DNA from: Punctularia strigosozonata HHB-11173 SS5
Taxonomy: Eukaryota > Basidiomycota > Agaricomycetes > Corticiales > Punctulariaceae
NCBI RefSeq assembly: GCF_000264995.1
Contig: NW_006767448.1
Coordinates: 62,001-126,000 of the forward strand
Length of the DNA: 64,000 nucleotides
Direction: 5' to 3'
Shown: positions 1 to 11,750 of the stretch, in pieces
Layout: each line of letters opens with the position of its first letter
Position numbering within the stretch: position 1 is the first letter of the stretch
Program-made: the position numbers and the translations under genes
The notes under the pieces: generated by a model
What the model saw: the letters and a program-made list of their open reading frames with translations, nothing else
What the model was told of the DNA's origin: nothing
Database searches by the model: none

Positions 1-41
1 TGTCGGACGAGGGCCGCTCTGCGCTCGCGATCCTGAACATC

Positions 42-2799
42 ATGATCGCACCCATAGTGCTTCTTCGTTTGTCGACATTGTCTCTCCTGTGCAATTTAGT
101 GGCAGTTTTGGGAGCCAAACTGAACCTGGATGTCCTGCCAAAACCGCTATCGTGGACGGTCTCGCCCTCCGGAGCGGTCTTCGACCTCAAACGCCCCTTG
201 TCCATCGTCGTCGATAGCGCATTTGCCTCGGAATCGACCAACTCTACCCTCAGCCTGATACCGCCCACTCTCCTCAACTTTGCGCATACTTTCGCTACGG
301 ACGTCGAAAATACGTACGGGTCGAGAGCGTCGGTCATCACCGCCCATTCCGCACTCTCGACGGGCATTTTCTTGACTGTCGCCCCCACAAACCTCACCTT
401 GGCCGATGGATCTCCCTCAACAGAATCGTACACCATATCGTCTTCGTCAAAACTCGTCTCCGTCAGCGGTGCGTCACCGCTGGCCGTCTTTTGGGCTACA
501 CGCACGATACTGCAAACCGCCGTGTTGAACGATGGGATCTTCCCCGCCGGCGATGTTCTGGATGGACCGGATTATGCTATACGGGGTCACATGTTGGATG
601 TAGGGCGTCATTGGTACTCAGCGGGGGTAGGTCGATGCGCGACGTATATATTCAACGTTACTGACAAGTCGCGCTCTAGTATCTCACTGAGATCTGTTCT
701 TACCTGAGCTACTTCAAAATGAACGAGTTTCACCTGCATCTCAGTGACAACGCAAACCCCAGCGAGTGCGTGTTCCGTTCGTCGCGTTGTTTCGTGCCTC
801 GTTCGAATCTTCGTTTTCCAGTCCCACAAAATGGCTCGAATATTACGCCCGATTCCGCCTTTACTCGGACAACCCCGCCTTTGCCGGTCTTGCATTGAAG
901 TAAGTGACGCTCGGGTCCTTCGATTGAGTACGCCCTGAACGTATTTAGGAACGAATCGTACGATCGTCAGACGTTTGACAAGCTGCAACAAGATTGCGCG
1001 GCTCGTGGGGTGACGATTATCCCGGAAATTGAAGCACCAGGGCATTCGGTACGTTTGGCTCGACATCTCCCATACTGGGACACCTCCGGAAGATGGCCTG
1101 TCCCTAGCTCGTCCTCACGCAATGGCGCGAAACACGTTTCAATCAGACGATCAGGCGTAGCGATGACCCTGTGCGTTGTATCGGCGAGAAGTCTAGAGTG
1201 ACGATGACTGATGCATCGTTTCTCAGACGCTGTTGAACCTGACGATTCCGGCGTCCACGTCCATCGTCGAGGACATCTGGACGGAATTTCTTCCCTGGTT
1301 CCACTCTACAGAGGTCTCTATCGGAGCAGGTACCGATGCCGCTTTAACTGGACGTTCCGTTCGAAAACTCAATGTGTTGTCTAGACGAGTATCCTTCCGA
1401 CCTTGCGAACGAGTACGTCACGTTCGTGAATGCGTTGGACGATCATATCCGTTCTACGTCACACAAAGCGATTCGCGCTTGGGTAAGCAGTCGCGCAAGT
1501 GTCGTTCGCGGGAGTACGGCGCTTATGATTCTCGTTTAGGGTACGAAAGAGCCGTCGACGACCATGAGCATCTCGAAGGACGTGACTATCCAGCATTGGT
1601 AAGCCTTGCCGTGACGATGAGACAGAGGTTCGACGATGCTGATACCGTCGCCTGGTCAGGGCCCTCTTCGACGACGACCCGGTTGAGGTGGTCAACGACG
1701 GATACCCGATCATCAACAGCCAGGACTGGGTCTTTTACGTGGTGATCAAATACGTGAGTGCCACGATGACCTTTCCTCGAAACATGGCGCTCATGATCAC
1801 GCCCCGCCCTAAGAGTACATCGTACCCGCCGCCTGCGAATATCACCAGGTTCTTCAACTTTGGCCAACCGTCGACCGGGCTCACCTGGAACGCGTCTCTG
1901 TTCAACTATACCGACGCGGCCCACAACCCGTCGCCCTCGACTCCCCTTCTTCGCGGAGCCATCGCCCCGGTGTGGAACGACAACGGGCCTGCCGCATCGA
2001 CTGACCTCGAGCACTACTACGAGACCAGGGAGCTCATCCCCGTCTCTGCAGCGTTGTCATGGGGCGCGCATGGCTTGACCCAGGAGGTCTTCGAGGGGAC
2101 CGTGAGCAACTTCTTCACTACGGCGCCGGCGCAAAACCTGGCGAGGGTGGTGAAGAGCGAAGGTCCCACGATTTTGCAGTACGACTTTGTTTCTGGAAGT
2201 CTCGAGGACAAGAGCGGGAACGGGTACAATGCGCAGATCGGTGGCCACGGGGCCCACTTCACGGATCAGGGCCTGGTGTTGACGCCGAGTTCGTCGCTCG
2301 AGACGCCACTGGGCTCGAAGGGTCTCAACCACACGTACACGATCTCGCTGGCACTGTCGAAGCATGCGACCGTGAGGGTGAGCGGGCCGGACACCGTGCT
2401 GACCCTTCGGGACGGTCAGGCGCCTACGATGCGCGCCTCGAACGGCTTCGATTACCCGCTGCGGGATCTGGCCACCAACGCGACGCTGCCCGTCGGTCTC
2501 ACGAAAGGCACGACGATCACGTTCGCGACCACCGAGCTGGCGGGGACGGAAGCGTGGCAGGACGGACGCAAGATCGGCGCCTTCAACACGCCGCTCAGCC
2601 ACTTTTTGAACGCGACGTACTATGCGTGAGTCCTTGTCGTCTTCGCCCGAGCTACAATGGGGTGCCGATGGTGAGCTGACGTCCGTGGTGGATCAGGTGG
2701 GTGCAGATGGCGTTCGTAGCCCCTGTGAGCGTTATATCCGTAGATGGGGGTTCGGCGACGTTGACGTCTTGGAGTCTCGTGGACGGTTATGCCGTGTAG
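42..2799 (+). CDS. Secreted beta-N-acetylhexosaminidase, GH20
   Basis: Likely removes terminal N-acetylglucosamine (or N-acetylgalactosamine) from chitin oligomers or glycans outside the cell. The start at 42 gives a hydrophobic signal peptide of about 24 residues ending LGA. Reading across at least seven short introns gives a GH20 N-terminal domain, the HLHLSDN motif near 735-750, EIEAPGHS near 1024-1047, and the catalytic Asp-Glu pair in IGADEYP, which is split by an intron between 1329 and 1390. C-terminal of the barrel, from about 2155, comes a jelly-roll region of laminin-G type beginning near LQYDFVSG. The last exon starts at 2697 after a cag acceptor and ends GYAV-stop at 2799. Exon phases agree throughout and no break was seen. 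Family knowledge: many basidiomycete GH20 enzymes carry this C-terminal lectin-like fold. The exact substrate is not readable from sequence. Confidence 0.86.
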
Positions 2800-3148
2800 T
2801 CGTGTGTAGCCGCGATGTATTATTGACTTGCCGATGCCATGAGTATCGGTGGCGTCTCGCTGAGTGCGAGGAGCACTACTGCACTGGTCGAGTAATCCTC
2901 CGGCAGCCTTGGGGAGAAAGGTCCGCCTTGGCGACGGCGTGCTCGACTGGAGAAATGCGTCACTCGCGTCACAGAATTGCCAAAACGGGATGTTTCCTAG
3001 GCACCTCCGGACGGATGCCGGCCGCTCAGCCGGTCCCACGACGCTGAGAACCGCCCAAGCGCACTGGGAGCTGCGACGGTCACCGTTCACCGCGACTTCC
3101 AACCCCTTCCCCCTCCCCTTCCCCTCCCGCTCGCCGTCCTCCCCAACG
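2800..3148. other. Intergenic, GH20 to SKN1-like gene
   Basis: About 350 bp between two genes on the same strand. It must hold the 3' end of the hexosaminidase gene and the promoter of the next gene. A pyrimidine-rich stretch at about 3099-3145, just before the ATG, resembles the CT-rich tracts often seen ahead of fungal start codons. No TATA box stands out. Confidence 0.5.
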
Positions 3149-5979
3149 ATGGCCTCCCCCGTCGACTGGCCGAGGCAAACATCGCCCTCCTCCGGCGCCA
3201 GCGGCAGCAGCAGCAGCGACGAGGCCAACCACTCCTCGGCCCCGGACGATCTCTCCTCCCCGAGGGCGTCGACGTCGTCCGAGTCGCATCATACGCGGGG
3301 CACGTCGCAGCCGATGCCCATCCCGCGCAGCCCGGAGGCGTACGCGACCAGCGACCAGCCCCTGCTCGACCAACAGTCCAGGACGCCCGCACGCTCTTTT
3401 TCTTCAACACATTTCGTATCCTCCCCCTTGAACCCGAACGGCCATGGCACGCTCGCGTCTGGATCCAACTCTTTCTCCAGAGGCCTCGGAAGCTCGCGGC
3501 CGACATCACGGACAAACAGGTGAGCGAAAGGCTCCATCTTTATCGTCTCTCTGTCCGGCTTCTTACGATTGTTACACACAAGCGTGGTCTTCAATCGCAT
3601 CGCGTCAGAAGAGTCGCAAGCCTTGGGGGGCGCGTCTCCTGGAGCCCGTGGGTCCATGATCCTCTACCGCCTCGCGTCCGAAGAAGATCCGAACGCCGCC
3701 CTCGCCCCTCCCCGCAACACCTGGTACTCGAACCGCAACTCCGTCGCCTCCACCTCGGGCGAGTCCACCATGTCCTACTCGTCCGACTCCAAGTACCCGA
3801 CCGGCTCGACACACGCCCTCGTCGCGTACGTGTTCGAGCCGGACATGGACGACAAGGAGGTCGAGGACGACGACGCGCTGCACGATCCGAGCACGCTCGG
3901 CACGGAGAGGAACAGCTTCAGCCCCGCGCGGGGGATCGCCAACATCGGCATCCTCGTCATCCTCGTCCTCGCCCTCATGGCGCTGTTCATCGCCTATCCG
4001 GTCATCACCTACGTCCGGCGGAACGCGCGCAATCTGGCGATCGACAACAACATCCACATCAACAGCACCGGCCAGTCGGCGGTTCTGTGCGTACATGACC
4101 TTTTGTCTGCGATTCCGGGAGGGGCGCGCATGTAAACTCACCTTGCGCGGATCTAGGTTCAACATGCCCGAGATCATCGACCCCGACACGCCGAAAGACG
4201 CCAGGACACGGACAGGCTTCGACGGCAAGGACTACGAGCTCGTCTTCTCCGACGAGTTCAACGTCGACGGCCGGAGCTTCTATCCGGGCGACGATCCGTA
4301 CTGGGAAGCCGTCGACCTCTGGTACTGGGCGACGAACGATCTGGAGTGGTACGACCCGAAGCAGATCACGACCGCGAACGGCAACCTCGTGATCACGATG
4401 GACTCGGTCGACGACCCGACGACGAACCACGGGATGCAGTACCGGAGCGGCATGCTCCAGAGCTGGAACAAGTTTTGCTTCACGACGGGCTACATCGAGG
4501 TCGCGATGACGTTCCCCGGACCGAATTCCGCGACACAGGGTTACGTGCGTTTTCCCTCTCTGGATCGATGTATAGGAGTTATTCTCTGACGTCATGCGGC
4601 GCAGTGGCCTGGTGTTTGGACGATGGGCAATCTCGGACGACCAGGATATGGGGCGACGACGGATGGAATGTGGCCGTACTCGTGCGTTTCACGTCAAGGC
4701 ACCTGCCCGTTTTCTCACTTACCATCGTCCAGATACGACTCGTGCGACGTCGGCACCTTCCCCAATCAAACGGAGAAGGACCAGTCTGGACCGGCGGCAG
4801 CCATCCACTCGGACGAGTCCAAGGACAAGTACGACGGGAAACTGTCGATCCTCAGCGGTCAGCGCGTTTCGTACGTCTTCTTTCCCCGCGTTTGCCCCGC
4901 TTATGGCTTCTCCCGCGTCATCGGGCTCCTTAACCTTCATCTGAAACGGCTTCGACTGATACCGTTTCACCTCTATCGCAGTTCGTGCACGTGCTCGGGC
5001 GAGGAACATCCCGGTCCCTCCGTGTCCAAGGGCCGTGGCGCGCCCGAGATCGACGTCCTCGAGGCGGAGAAGGACAAGGCCGGAGACGGCCAGGTGGTCT
5101 CGCAGTCTGCCCAGTTCGCGCCGTTCACGCACGATTACCTGTACAACAACGACACGGACGATGATTGGTACGTGTACGACACCAGCATCTCCAGGCCGAA
5201 CTCGTACAGGTATGTGATCGTTCTTATACGAGCCGATGCGCTGGGGCGAGAGATTCTGACTGATGCGCGCCGGCTTTCCAGGGGATCGGCGGTGCAACAG
5301 GCTGTGTCGGGGTTGACGCGCGTGCCGGAGGACATGTTCCAGGGATCTGGGCAGAACATGACGGTGTTCGGGTTCGAGTATTGGGCGGACCCGAATAACC
5401 GCGACGACGGCTTCATCACCTGGGTGTCTGATGGAAAGCCCAGCGTGCGCATGGGCCCTGGCGCTGTTGGCCCTGATACGGGCACGAACGGCAGCCAGGT
5501 CTCGCAACGGTTGATCCCGGAGGAGCCCATGTCGATCGTCTTGAACTTGGGCATTTCCAGTACGTCTTGAATCGAGTGCTTGCTCTGGTTCCTTATGCTC
5601 ACTCGCGGGTGATAGCTAACTGGCAAAAGATCCTCACCGGGACGATGCAGTTCCCGGCGCAGATGCTCATCGACTACGTCAGGGTATACCAACGGAAAGG
5701 TAGCACCAACGTCGGCTGTGACCCGAAGGACTACCCGACGGCGGACTACATCGCAGCGCACCCTGAAGCCTACAACAGTGCGTAATTAATGCCGACATCC
5801 ATAGCCTAACGCTGAGACGTGCCCCCAGACGCCAACCTCACCGGATGGACGACAACGAATGTACCAGGCTCCTCAGCAGCGGGCTACTCGTGGCCGAAAA
5901 ACAGCCTTGTGCGTATACTGAAGCAACATTCGGTGGTAGTAACGCTGCTGACTTTCGTTTACAGTACGATGGCTGTTGA
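3149..5979 (+). CDS. SKN1: SKN1/KRE6-type beta-glucan synthesis protein, GH16
   Basis: Type II membrane protein of the SKN1/KRE6 family, needed in yeast for beta-1,6-glucan in the cell wall. The start at 3149 opens a Ser/Pro-rich cytosolic tail, followed by a single membrane helix near 3940-4015 (rich in I, L, V, A) and then a lumenal GH16-like domain. The GH16 active-site motif EIDVLE is intact near 5048-5065, after the CSGEEHPGP stretch. Later segments include FGFEYWADP and the IDYVRVYQRKG end of the jelly roll. The last exon encodes YDGC-stop at 5977-5979. Exons join in phase over introns at about 3522, 4087, 4540, 4681, 4871, 5210, 5560, 5778 and 5908. Family knowledge gives the wall role; whether the protein is an active glycosidase or transglycosylase is unsettled. 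Confidence 0.87.
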
Positions 5980-6994
5980 TCGTCCGACCTATCTATCCGT
6001 CCTCGCTGTGGCTGGCGTCTTAGAGCATAGGCTCCCGTCGCCCTTACTCTCGTTATCGAAAGCAAAACCACTGTATCACTCACCCTTTCCTAATGTGCCG
6101 CGCGCCATCCAACGGACCTTGTAGACTTCCCCTCTTGCTATAGGATACGATGCATCGCCATCAACCCCCCTCCCTATCGCGCGGCTACTCTTCTGTAGTG
6201 CTCTCTGTCTGCCTGCCGCCATAACGCACACGCACTCACGCACACGCTATCGATCGTCACTCCCCGCGGCACACTAGTCCTCCCATCGCATTATCACTAC
6301 TTTATCATGGACGGTTTTTTCTCTCTCTCTTTCTCTGAGTACTCTACTGCACATCATCTAGGCATTGCGCAATCCAACGCAACGTAATCCGGACGGAATA
6401 CGAGGTGCTTCTGAGTTCGGTGTCGGTAAGCAATATGGGGGGTGCCAACTTGTGGGAGGTCGATGCCCTTTTTCAGCAGGAGATCCGGATGTCGCGATCG
6501 ATGGGTGTCTGGTTCATCCGACGCTTCGCCGTTTCGTTCGCCGCCAGCTGGTTGCTATGGCGTTCGTGCTTCGAGTTGCTTCGAGTTGAGCGTCTGCGAG
6601 CGTGCGTCGCGTTTCGCATTCTCGCTGCTTACTTCCTCCCGCTCCATGCACGCTGTGCGCTCTAGGTCTGTAAGTCCACATCCTTCTACTCCCGAGTGCG
6701 TTCGGCTACATAGACCCACACATGCCGCGTACACGTACTACTGAATGCTATTTCTGTCAACGTCTTATCGAAGGCCGTCCTGCTGGTTCGGAAGTAAACG
6801 TGTCTGCCCCGAGATCTCATTTTCCAGGCCCGCGTTTCAAACGTCCTTATAACGTGTTTTTATAATCCACACTCCCGCTTGCGCCCCACCACCTTTGTCC
6901 TCGTACCCGCTCTCTTTCCCGCTGCATGATTACCGGATGCTTCTGTACACCTCTACACTCGTTTCTCCTTGATACGAGCCGCCAAGACTGATCC
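5980..6994. other. Intergenic region, no gene seen
   Basis: About 1 kb holding the 3' end of the SKN1-like gene and the upstream region of the first DUF6533 gene. Open frames near 6365-6744 overlap each other in all three plus frames, lack family features and have no splice-consistent neighbours, so no gene is called. A CT-rich run sits near 6312-6334. Confidence 0.5.
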
Positions 6995-8331
6995 ATGGAC
7001 GAGACTGCGGAAGAGCTGCATAACGCCAGGGTGCACAAATACGTGACCTTCAACGCCGGTAAGCTCTTTCATTTTCTTGTCATCGAACGGCGGCGGGCTG
7101 ATCGGGTCTCCATTGGTTAGCCGCGGCCCTCGCCTTCTTGATATGGGACGTCCTCATCTCGCTCGACGAAGAAGTCCGTTACATATGGAATCCACGGTCG
7201 CGATGTCAACTCTGGAAGAGATTGCTCTACCTGTTGCTCAGATACATCCCAATAATCACGGAAACGCAAGTCCCACTCCCCTCCTGACATCATTTGACTA
7301 GGCTCATGCTCGTCGATGTCGTGAAAAAGTATGTGGTTTTCGCAATTCCAAGCGCTCGACTCGTTCCCGATGATGTGCCGATTTCTGTTCATACTCAAGA
7401 GCGTGACGATATTTCTGTCCATGAGCGCCGTGCAGTTCATTCTTGTGCTACAAGGTACGGCTGCTCGCATGCTCGCATTTAGCTGCGTTAGCGATGCTGA
7501 TCGTCCTGCCATTAGTGTGCGCGTTGTACCACAACAATCGCATGATCCACTGGTTGCTCGTCGGTCTTTGGACGTCGGAACTGATCATCATAGCAGTAAA
7601 TATACCTGTAAGGCTCCACGACGACACGGTGTTGTGACCTCCATGTGCTTGAGACAGGCTTACAAACTTCCGTAGATGCGCCTGGCAAAAGTTCGCCTGG
7701 ACGCTGCCACTTGTCAAGCTATGTATCAGCAGGCACCGGGACTGCGCGCGATGCTTATGCTCATTCTGTGAGTCGTAGTTTCTGCGGTTTCTGCGGTGCA
7801 TGTGGGTGTCTGATCGGGTTGTGGCCCTACTGATAGTGCGCTCCCGGTCGCCCTAGGCGCTATATTGCTTGTTATGACTGGATTTGTCTTCGTCTTCGGT
7901 TTCGGCCGTGGGTTGGGTAGGAGGCCACCTCTCTTAACGTTGCTGGTTCGGGACGGAGCATGGGCTTTCATGTTGATAACTGGTAAGCTCTATGACAAGG
8001 GGAGTTTCAAAACTGAGCAAGGATATAGTGGGAACCATGCTCACTTTGATCTCCTTGCTTATGGAGGCTGCCATGGTCTCCATATTGATGACAACGTAGG
8101 GCCGTTTTATATCTCGGTGTACACACGTGCTTAGTGGTGTTTAGATGGCTGATGTCGAACATCTCATTCACTGGTGCCCACCTCATTCTTAACATGGAGA
8201 CGTTAACAGCACCGCCGAGTTTCAGGAATACTTTTACGGCTCAGTACGAACTGCAGGTTACCTCAGTACCGGAGAACGTGGGCATCCTGACCACCCACGT
8301 AGCCATTAACGATATGCGCTATCCTGTGTAG
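6995..8331 (+). CDS. DUF6533 seven-helix membrane protein (copy 1)
   Basis: Putative multi-pass membrane protein with the basidiomycete-wide DUF6533 domain at its N-terminus; function unknown. The start at 6995 gives MDETAEELHNARVHKYV. The DUF6533 signature LAFLIWDVLISLDEEVRYIW is visible after the first intron, followed by strongly hydrophobic segments (VLPLVCALY, TSELIIIAV, LGAILLVMTGFVFVFGFG, LTLISLLMEAAMVSILM). Six to seven short introns join in phase. One of them, after 'acggaaac' near 7266, begins with GC rather than GT, and GT alternatives break the frame. The stop is at 8329-8331. It lies in tandem with a diverged paralogue starting at 9881. A membrane sensor or receptor role is often assumed for such proteins but is not shown here. 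Confidence 0.78.
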
Positions 8332-8350
8332 CGAATATATCATAGTATTA

Positions 8351-8681
8351 GAGCGGTTTTGCAAACGATAATTATCGAGAACCTCGGAACCTCGCTTCGA
8401 AACTTTCCAACACCTTTCCCACGTGCAAGCATCCTCTGCTGCCTCTGTTCAGTGAGGCCCCGCATGGAGTCAGTGGCGAGAAAATGCTTGAGTCAGAATG
8501 TAACAATATGTATATGTATTATAGCACCAACTTCTACCGCTGCAGTGTTTAGGTATGGCTCTCGCTGGAGACAGGGGCAAAGGCAACGCATAAATCGTTT
8601 CGATACAATACCGATATAATTCCCACGAGCTCCTGACACAGTACCAAATTCCTACTACTGTTATCGTTTGCAAAACGCCTC
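8351..8681. mobile_element. MITE-like element, 21-bp terminal inverted repeats
   Basis: The left end at 8351-8371 and right end at 8661-8681 are inverted copies of each other, with two mismatched bases out of 21 (the cg/gc swap near the tip). The shared core is ttttgcaaacgataa. The interior of about 290 bp has no coding frame. TA lies immediately outside both ends; TATTA on the left against TATTC on the right would be an imperfect 5-bp duplication. Size, ends and lack of coding fit a miniature non-autonomous DNA transposon, possibly of Tc1/mariner type if the TA is the real target duplication. It sits 19 bp after the stop of the first DUF6533 gene, so it may fall in that gene's 3' UTR. Confidence 0.72.
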
Positions 8682-9848
8682 TATTCAGTTAAAGGAGGAC
8701 TGGTGGAGGAGCCTTGTCCAGATTCAGATTAGCGACACGAATACTGATCTTACGTCTTAAGAGTGTAAGTAAAGCACGCTTGTCTCCCTCCTCGATCAGT
8801 TTGACAGTTACTGTGTTTGACGACGTGTGCAATCTTAACTGAAAATCAATTATGCTGATGTATTAGATAATTATTGTGTCATCGCAATGACACAACATCA
8901 TTTGCATGCCTTTCAGTACTTATTTCGATCCATACACCAGCGTCAAGCGAGGTAACCGCGCCGGCTCGGCGCCCTTCCTACCAGCCAAACATCCGTACGA
9001 TTACCAATTGCGAGGACTCTAGGCGCCCAACGACACGGACTTACGTCAAACAACGATCATTCGACAGCAAGAGCTTAATCGAGTGTGTGAAATGGCCTCA
9101 AATCTCTACCTTCGCTGGAGCACACGCTTGGTTCGTCTGATACGCACTAACCCCCTCAAGTAGACACCTCTGGAGCTCGCAGGAATATTTTCAGGCTACG
9201 CCGTCATAGCAGCAAACAAGTCACCAAAACACGTGTCACCTATCGTAGACCGCAAATATTTCCGTTGCGATTGTGATTTCACGAGCTCCTTCAGAGTTTG
9301 CCTGCTAACGATTTCGACAATCTTAATTGCAAATATCTCTAAACCTGCCGGAAATATATAGCCACGCCCTCCGTTTCTCAAAAGCTACGCTTGTCCGTGG
9401 CATCCGTGGCATCGCCAGGACAAATTGACAGGTCCGTAAATAGACATGTGGTCACACTCAGCACTGAGGAAGCGAAATAGCGAAGATATCCCGGAGACGC
9501 AAACTGCTCAACATCGGCGCGCGCGGCCGCGCAATGGGAACATATTGAAAGGAGCCATTCGCGATTGGACATGCACGGAGAAGCCAGTGGGACACGGCGG
9601 GGCCGTGCGTAAAGGAAGTCACCTGGCCACCTTGTCGGAAAGACCAGAACATAATCACAGAAGAGGCGCGTTGGATGGCCATGTGCAACTACATCCCCTC
9701 CTTCGCCGACCAGCTCTCGTGCACGCTGCACGCATAGGCATGGGCGATTGAGAACGCGCCGTCAAGCACACCTCTTCCCTCCTTTCCCCTTACAAGCTCC
9801 TTGCTAGGACGAAGCTATGAGCTCTGGTGTAGAGAGGATATCGGACAT
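8682..9848. other. Intergenic region, no gene seen
   Basis: About 1.2 kb between the miniature element and the second DUF6533 gene. Frames at 9378-9751 are open on both strands but mirror one another and show no family motif or consistent splicing. Confidence 0.45.
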
Positions 9849-9854
9849 TATAAA
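9849..9854 (+). promoter_or_regulatory. Possible TATA box (TATAAA)
   Basis: TATAAA 27 bp before the ATG chosen for the second DUF6533 gene. The spacing puts transcription start almost at the ATG, so either the leader is very short or the true start codon is further down. Confidence 0.35.
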
Positions 9855-9880
9855 GGGCGTAGAGACCGGAAGGATTATCA

Positions 9881-11164
9881 ATGGCCATAGCGGTGTGTGT
9901 CCTGACGCAGCTTCATTCTGAAATGCTGAAGATGTGCATCACGAACACAGTTGCAGCTCTGTCATTTCTGGTATGGGACTACCTCATCACAATCGAGTAC
10001 GAAGTCGAGGACGTCTGGCACTCCCGGTGGAGACATCGAAGAGCGAAACAGGCCTTGTTCATCGTCGTTCGCTACTTCCCCATGGTTTCACAGATGTAAG
10101 GGTTACCCTCACGAGCTCATGGATCACGGGCGTTCATCCTTGCTTTGCGGTAAGCGCAATAATCACACGGACCTTGTTCCAATCATCCGGAACGCGATTC
10201 GATGCAGCGGAGTGTCGTTCCTGGTTCATCTTTCGGAGTGCAACGCTCTCCATCGTCATCTCTGCGGTGCAACTGATTCTAGTATTACAAGGTATGCTTT
10301 ATGCTCTCACGGATCAAGGTATGAGCTAACGAGCACAATGCAGTCTGCGCACTGTATAATAAGAGGCGAGTGGTTGCTTGGCCCGTGTTGGCACTCTGGA
10401 TATCCCATATCATAACGGCTGCTGCGGTCATTCCTGTAAGAAATTCCACTCTCCGAAGCCACAGGTTGAGTTTCTTGTACTGCATCGAGGCTCACAGTAT
10501 CTGCAGATACGCTCGCGGATAATCTCGCTCGATCCTCAGAGATGTACACCCACCTCGAATCAATTTCCGCGCGTCCGCACGATGCTTCTGGGCATCTTGT
10601 GAGTTTGCCCGCCGAAGTACTGGGAGTACATCTCATAACAGCCTCTTCCAGTGTGGTACCATTTATTCTTCAGATAACGCTCCTCGCGCTCACCATGCGC
10701 AGGTTGCTGACTGCGATACGTCAGGGATGGGCGTACTCCACACCTATTTTGCCCCTGATCGCTCGAGACAGTACATGGGCGTTCTTCTTTGTCGCCTGTG
10801 CGTACAATCCACGCAACTTGCTTCATTTAGTGTTGCTCGACCGCAAAGTTCATGGTTACTCGCAGGTGGCATGATCGGCACCTTCACATCCGTTATAGTC
10901 AAAAACTCTACTGTTCCGGTCATATTTGCGTATGAGCAAATCGCGATTGCACATATCGTAATGGTTTGACAAGTTTTTAGGTGGTTCGAATCATATCTAT
11001 CGTTCACAGGCTCGCGCCTCATTCTCAACATGAGTGCGCTGGGCACCGACGACTTCGCGGCTCCCGGAGAGCCGAACTCGCGCTATGCGACCTATGAATT
11101 GCAGGCGATGCCAATGTTTACCACTCGGACACACCTTTCTATTGTGACACACGATGTTTCGTAG
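9881..11164 (+). CDS. DUF6533 seven-helix membrane protein (copy 2)
   Basis: Paralogue of the gene at 6995. From QLHSEMLKM onward it aligns without gaps to the first copy (ELHNARVHK), including the DUF6533 core LSFLVWDYLITIEYEVEDVW. Later exons give AVQLILVLQ, VVAWPVLALWISHIITAAAVIP, VVPFILQITLLALTMRRL, the RDSTWAFFF segment and a C-terminal FTGSRLILNM that matches FTGAHLILNM in copy 1. Exons join in phase over introns at about 10096, 10291, 10435, 10599, 10798 and 10930, with the stop at 11162-11164. The intron that splits the DUF6533 domain in copy 1 is absent here. The start is uncertain: 9881 is the first in-frame ATG, while an out-of-frame ATG at 9817 would need a further intron. Confidence 0.72.
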
Positions 11165-11750
11165 GGTCCTGTGGATCTCATCTTGTTGTGCACTCCGCAT
11201 CGGAGAACGCCGAGAAACGGTTGCAAGCGATACCGATGCCCGTCGCCCATTTGTCTGTTGACGCTAGTGTACCGTAAATCTGACTCACGCCGAGATCGTG
11301 ATCAATCTACCCTAGACATCTACAACCTGAGATTTGCGGGGTGTAAATCACCTGAAATGAACCTTCGCTCCCTCCGGTACATCTACTTGACGCTGGGACA
11401 CTCAGCGTCCCTACTAGTTGTATTCATGACTTCCATTGTTCTGAAGCATGGTGCGAACCTAATTCAGTGAGACCAGGCCTAATTTTGCTGTGATCGTTTG
11501 TGATGAGCGAGGCAATGCGAGGTTGTCCTCCGAAGGCCATATCCATTCAATAATAAAGCCTCCTTTCGGAACGTGCAGTGTCTGCGTTCCGCCGTTCGTG
11601 ATCACAGCCGATGCACGCCGCCGACCATCCCAGAATCAAATGTCTATGTGTTTTGCCCGAGTTTTCTACAGCTGATACATTCATGCAGGTCGAAGTACAT
11701 TCTATCAATTCTTCATCGTCACTTCTCGTTTGGCCCAACGTGAGCGTCCC
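11165..11750. other. Intergenic region between convergent genes
   Basis: About 590 bp between the stop of the second DUF6533 gene and the stop of the phosphoglycerate mutase gene, which run toward each other. It holds only the two 3' ends as far as can be seen. Confidence 0.5.

Noticed and set aside
6365-6744. Overlapping plus-strand frames downstream of the SKN1-like gene
   Set aside because: Three frames are open at once over the same stretch, which fits composition rather than coding; no motif is visible.
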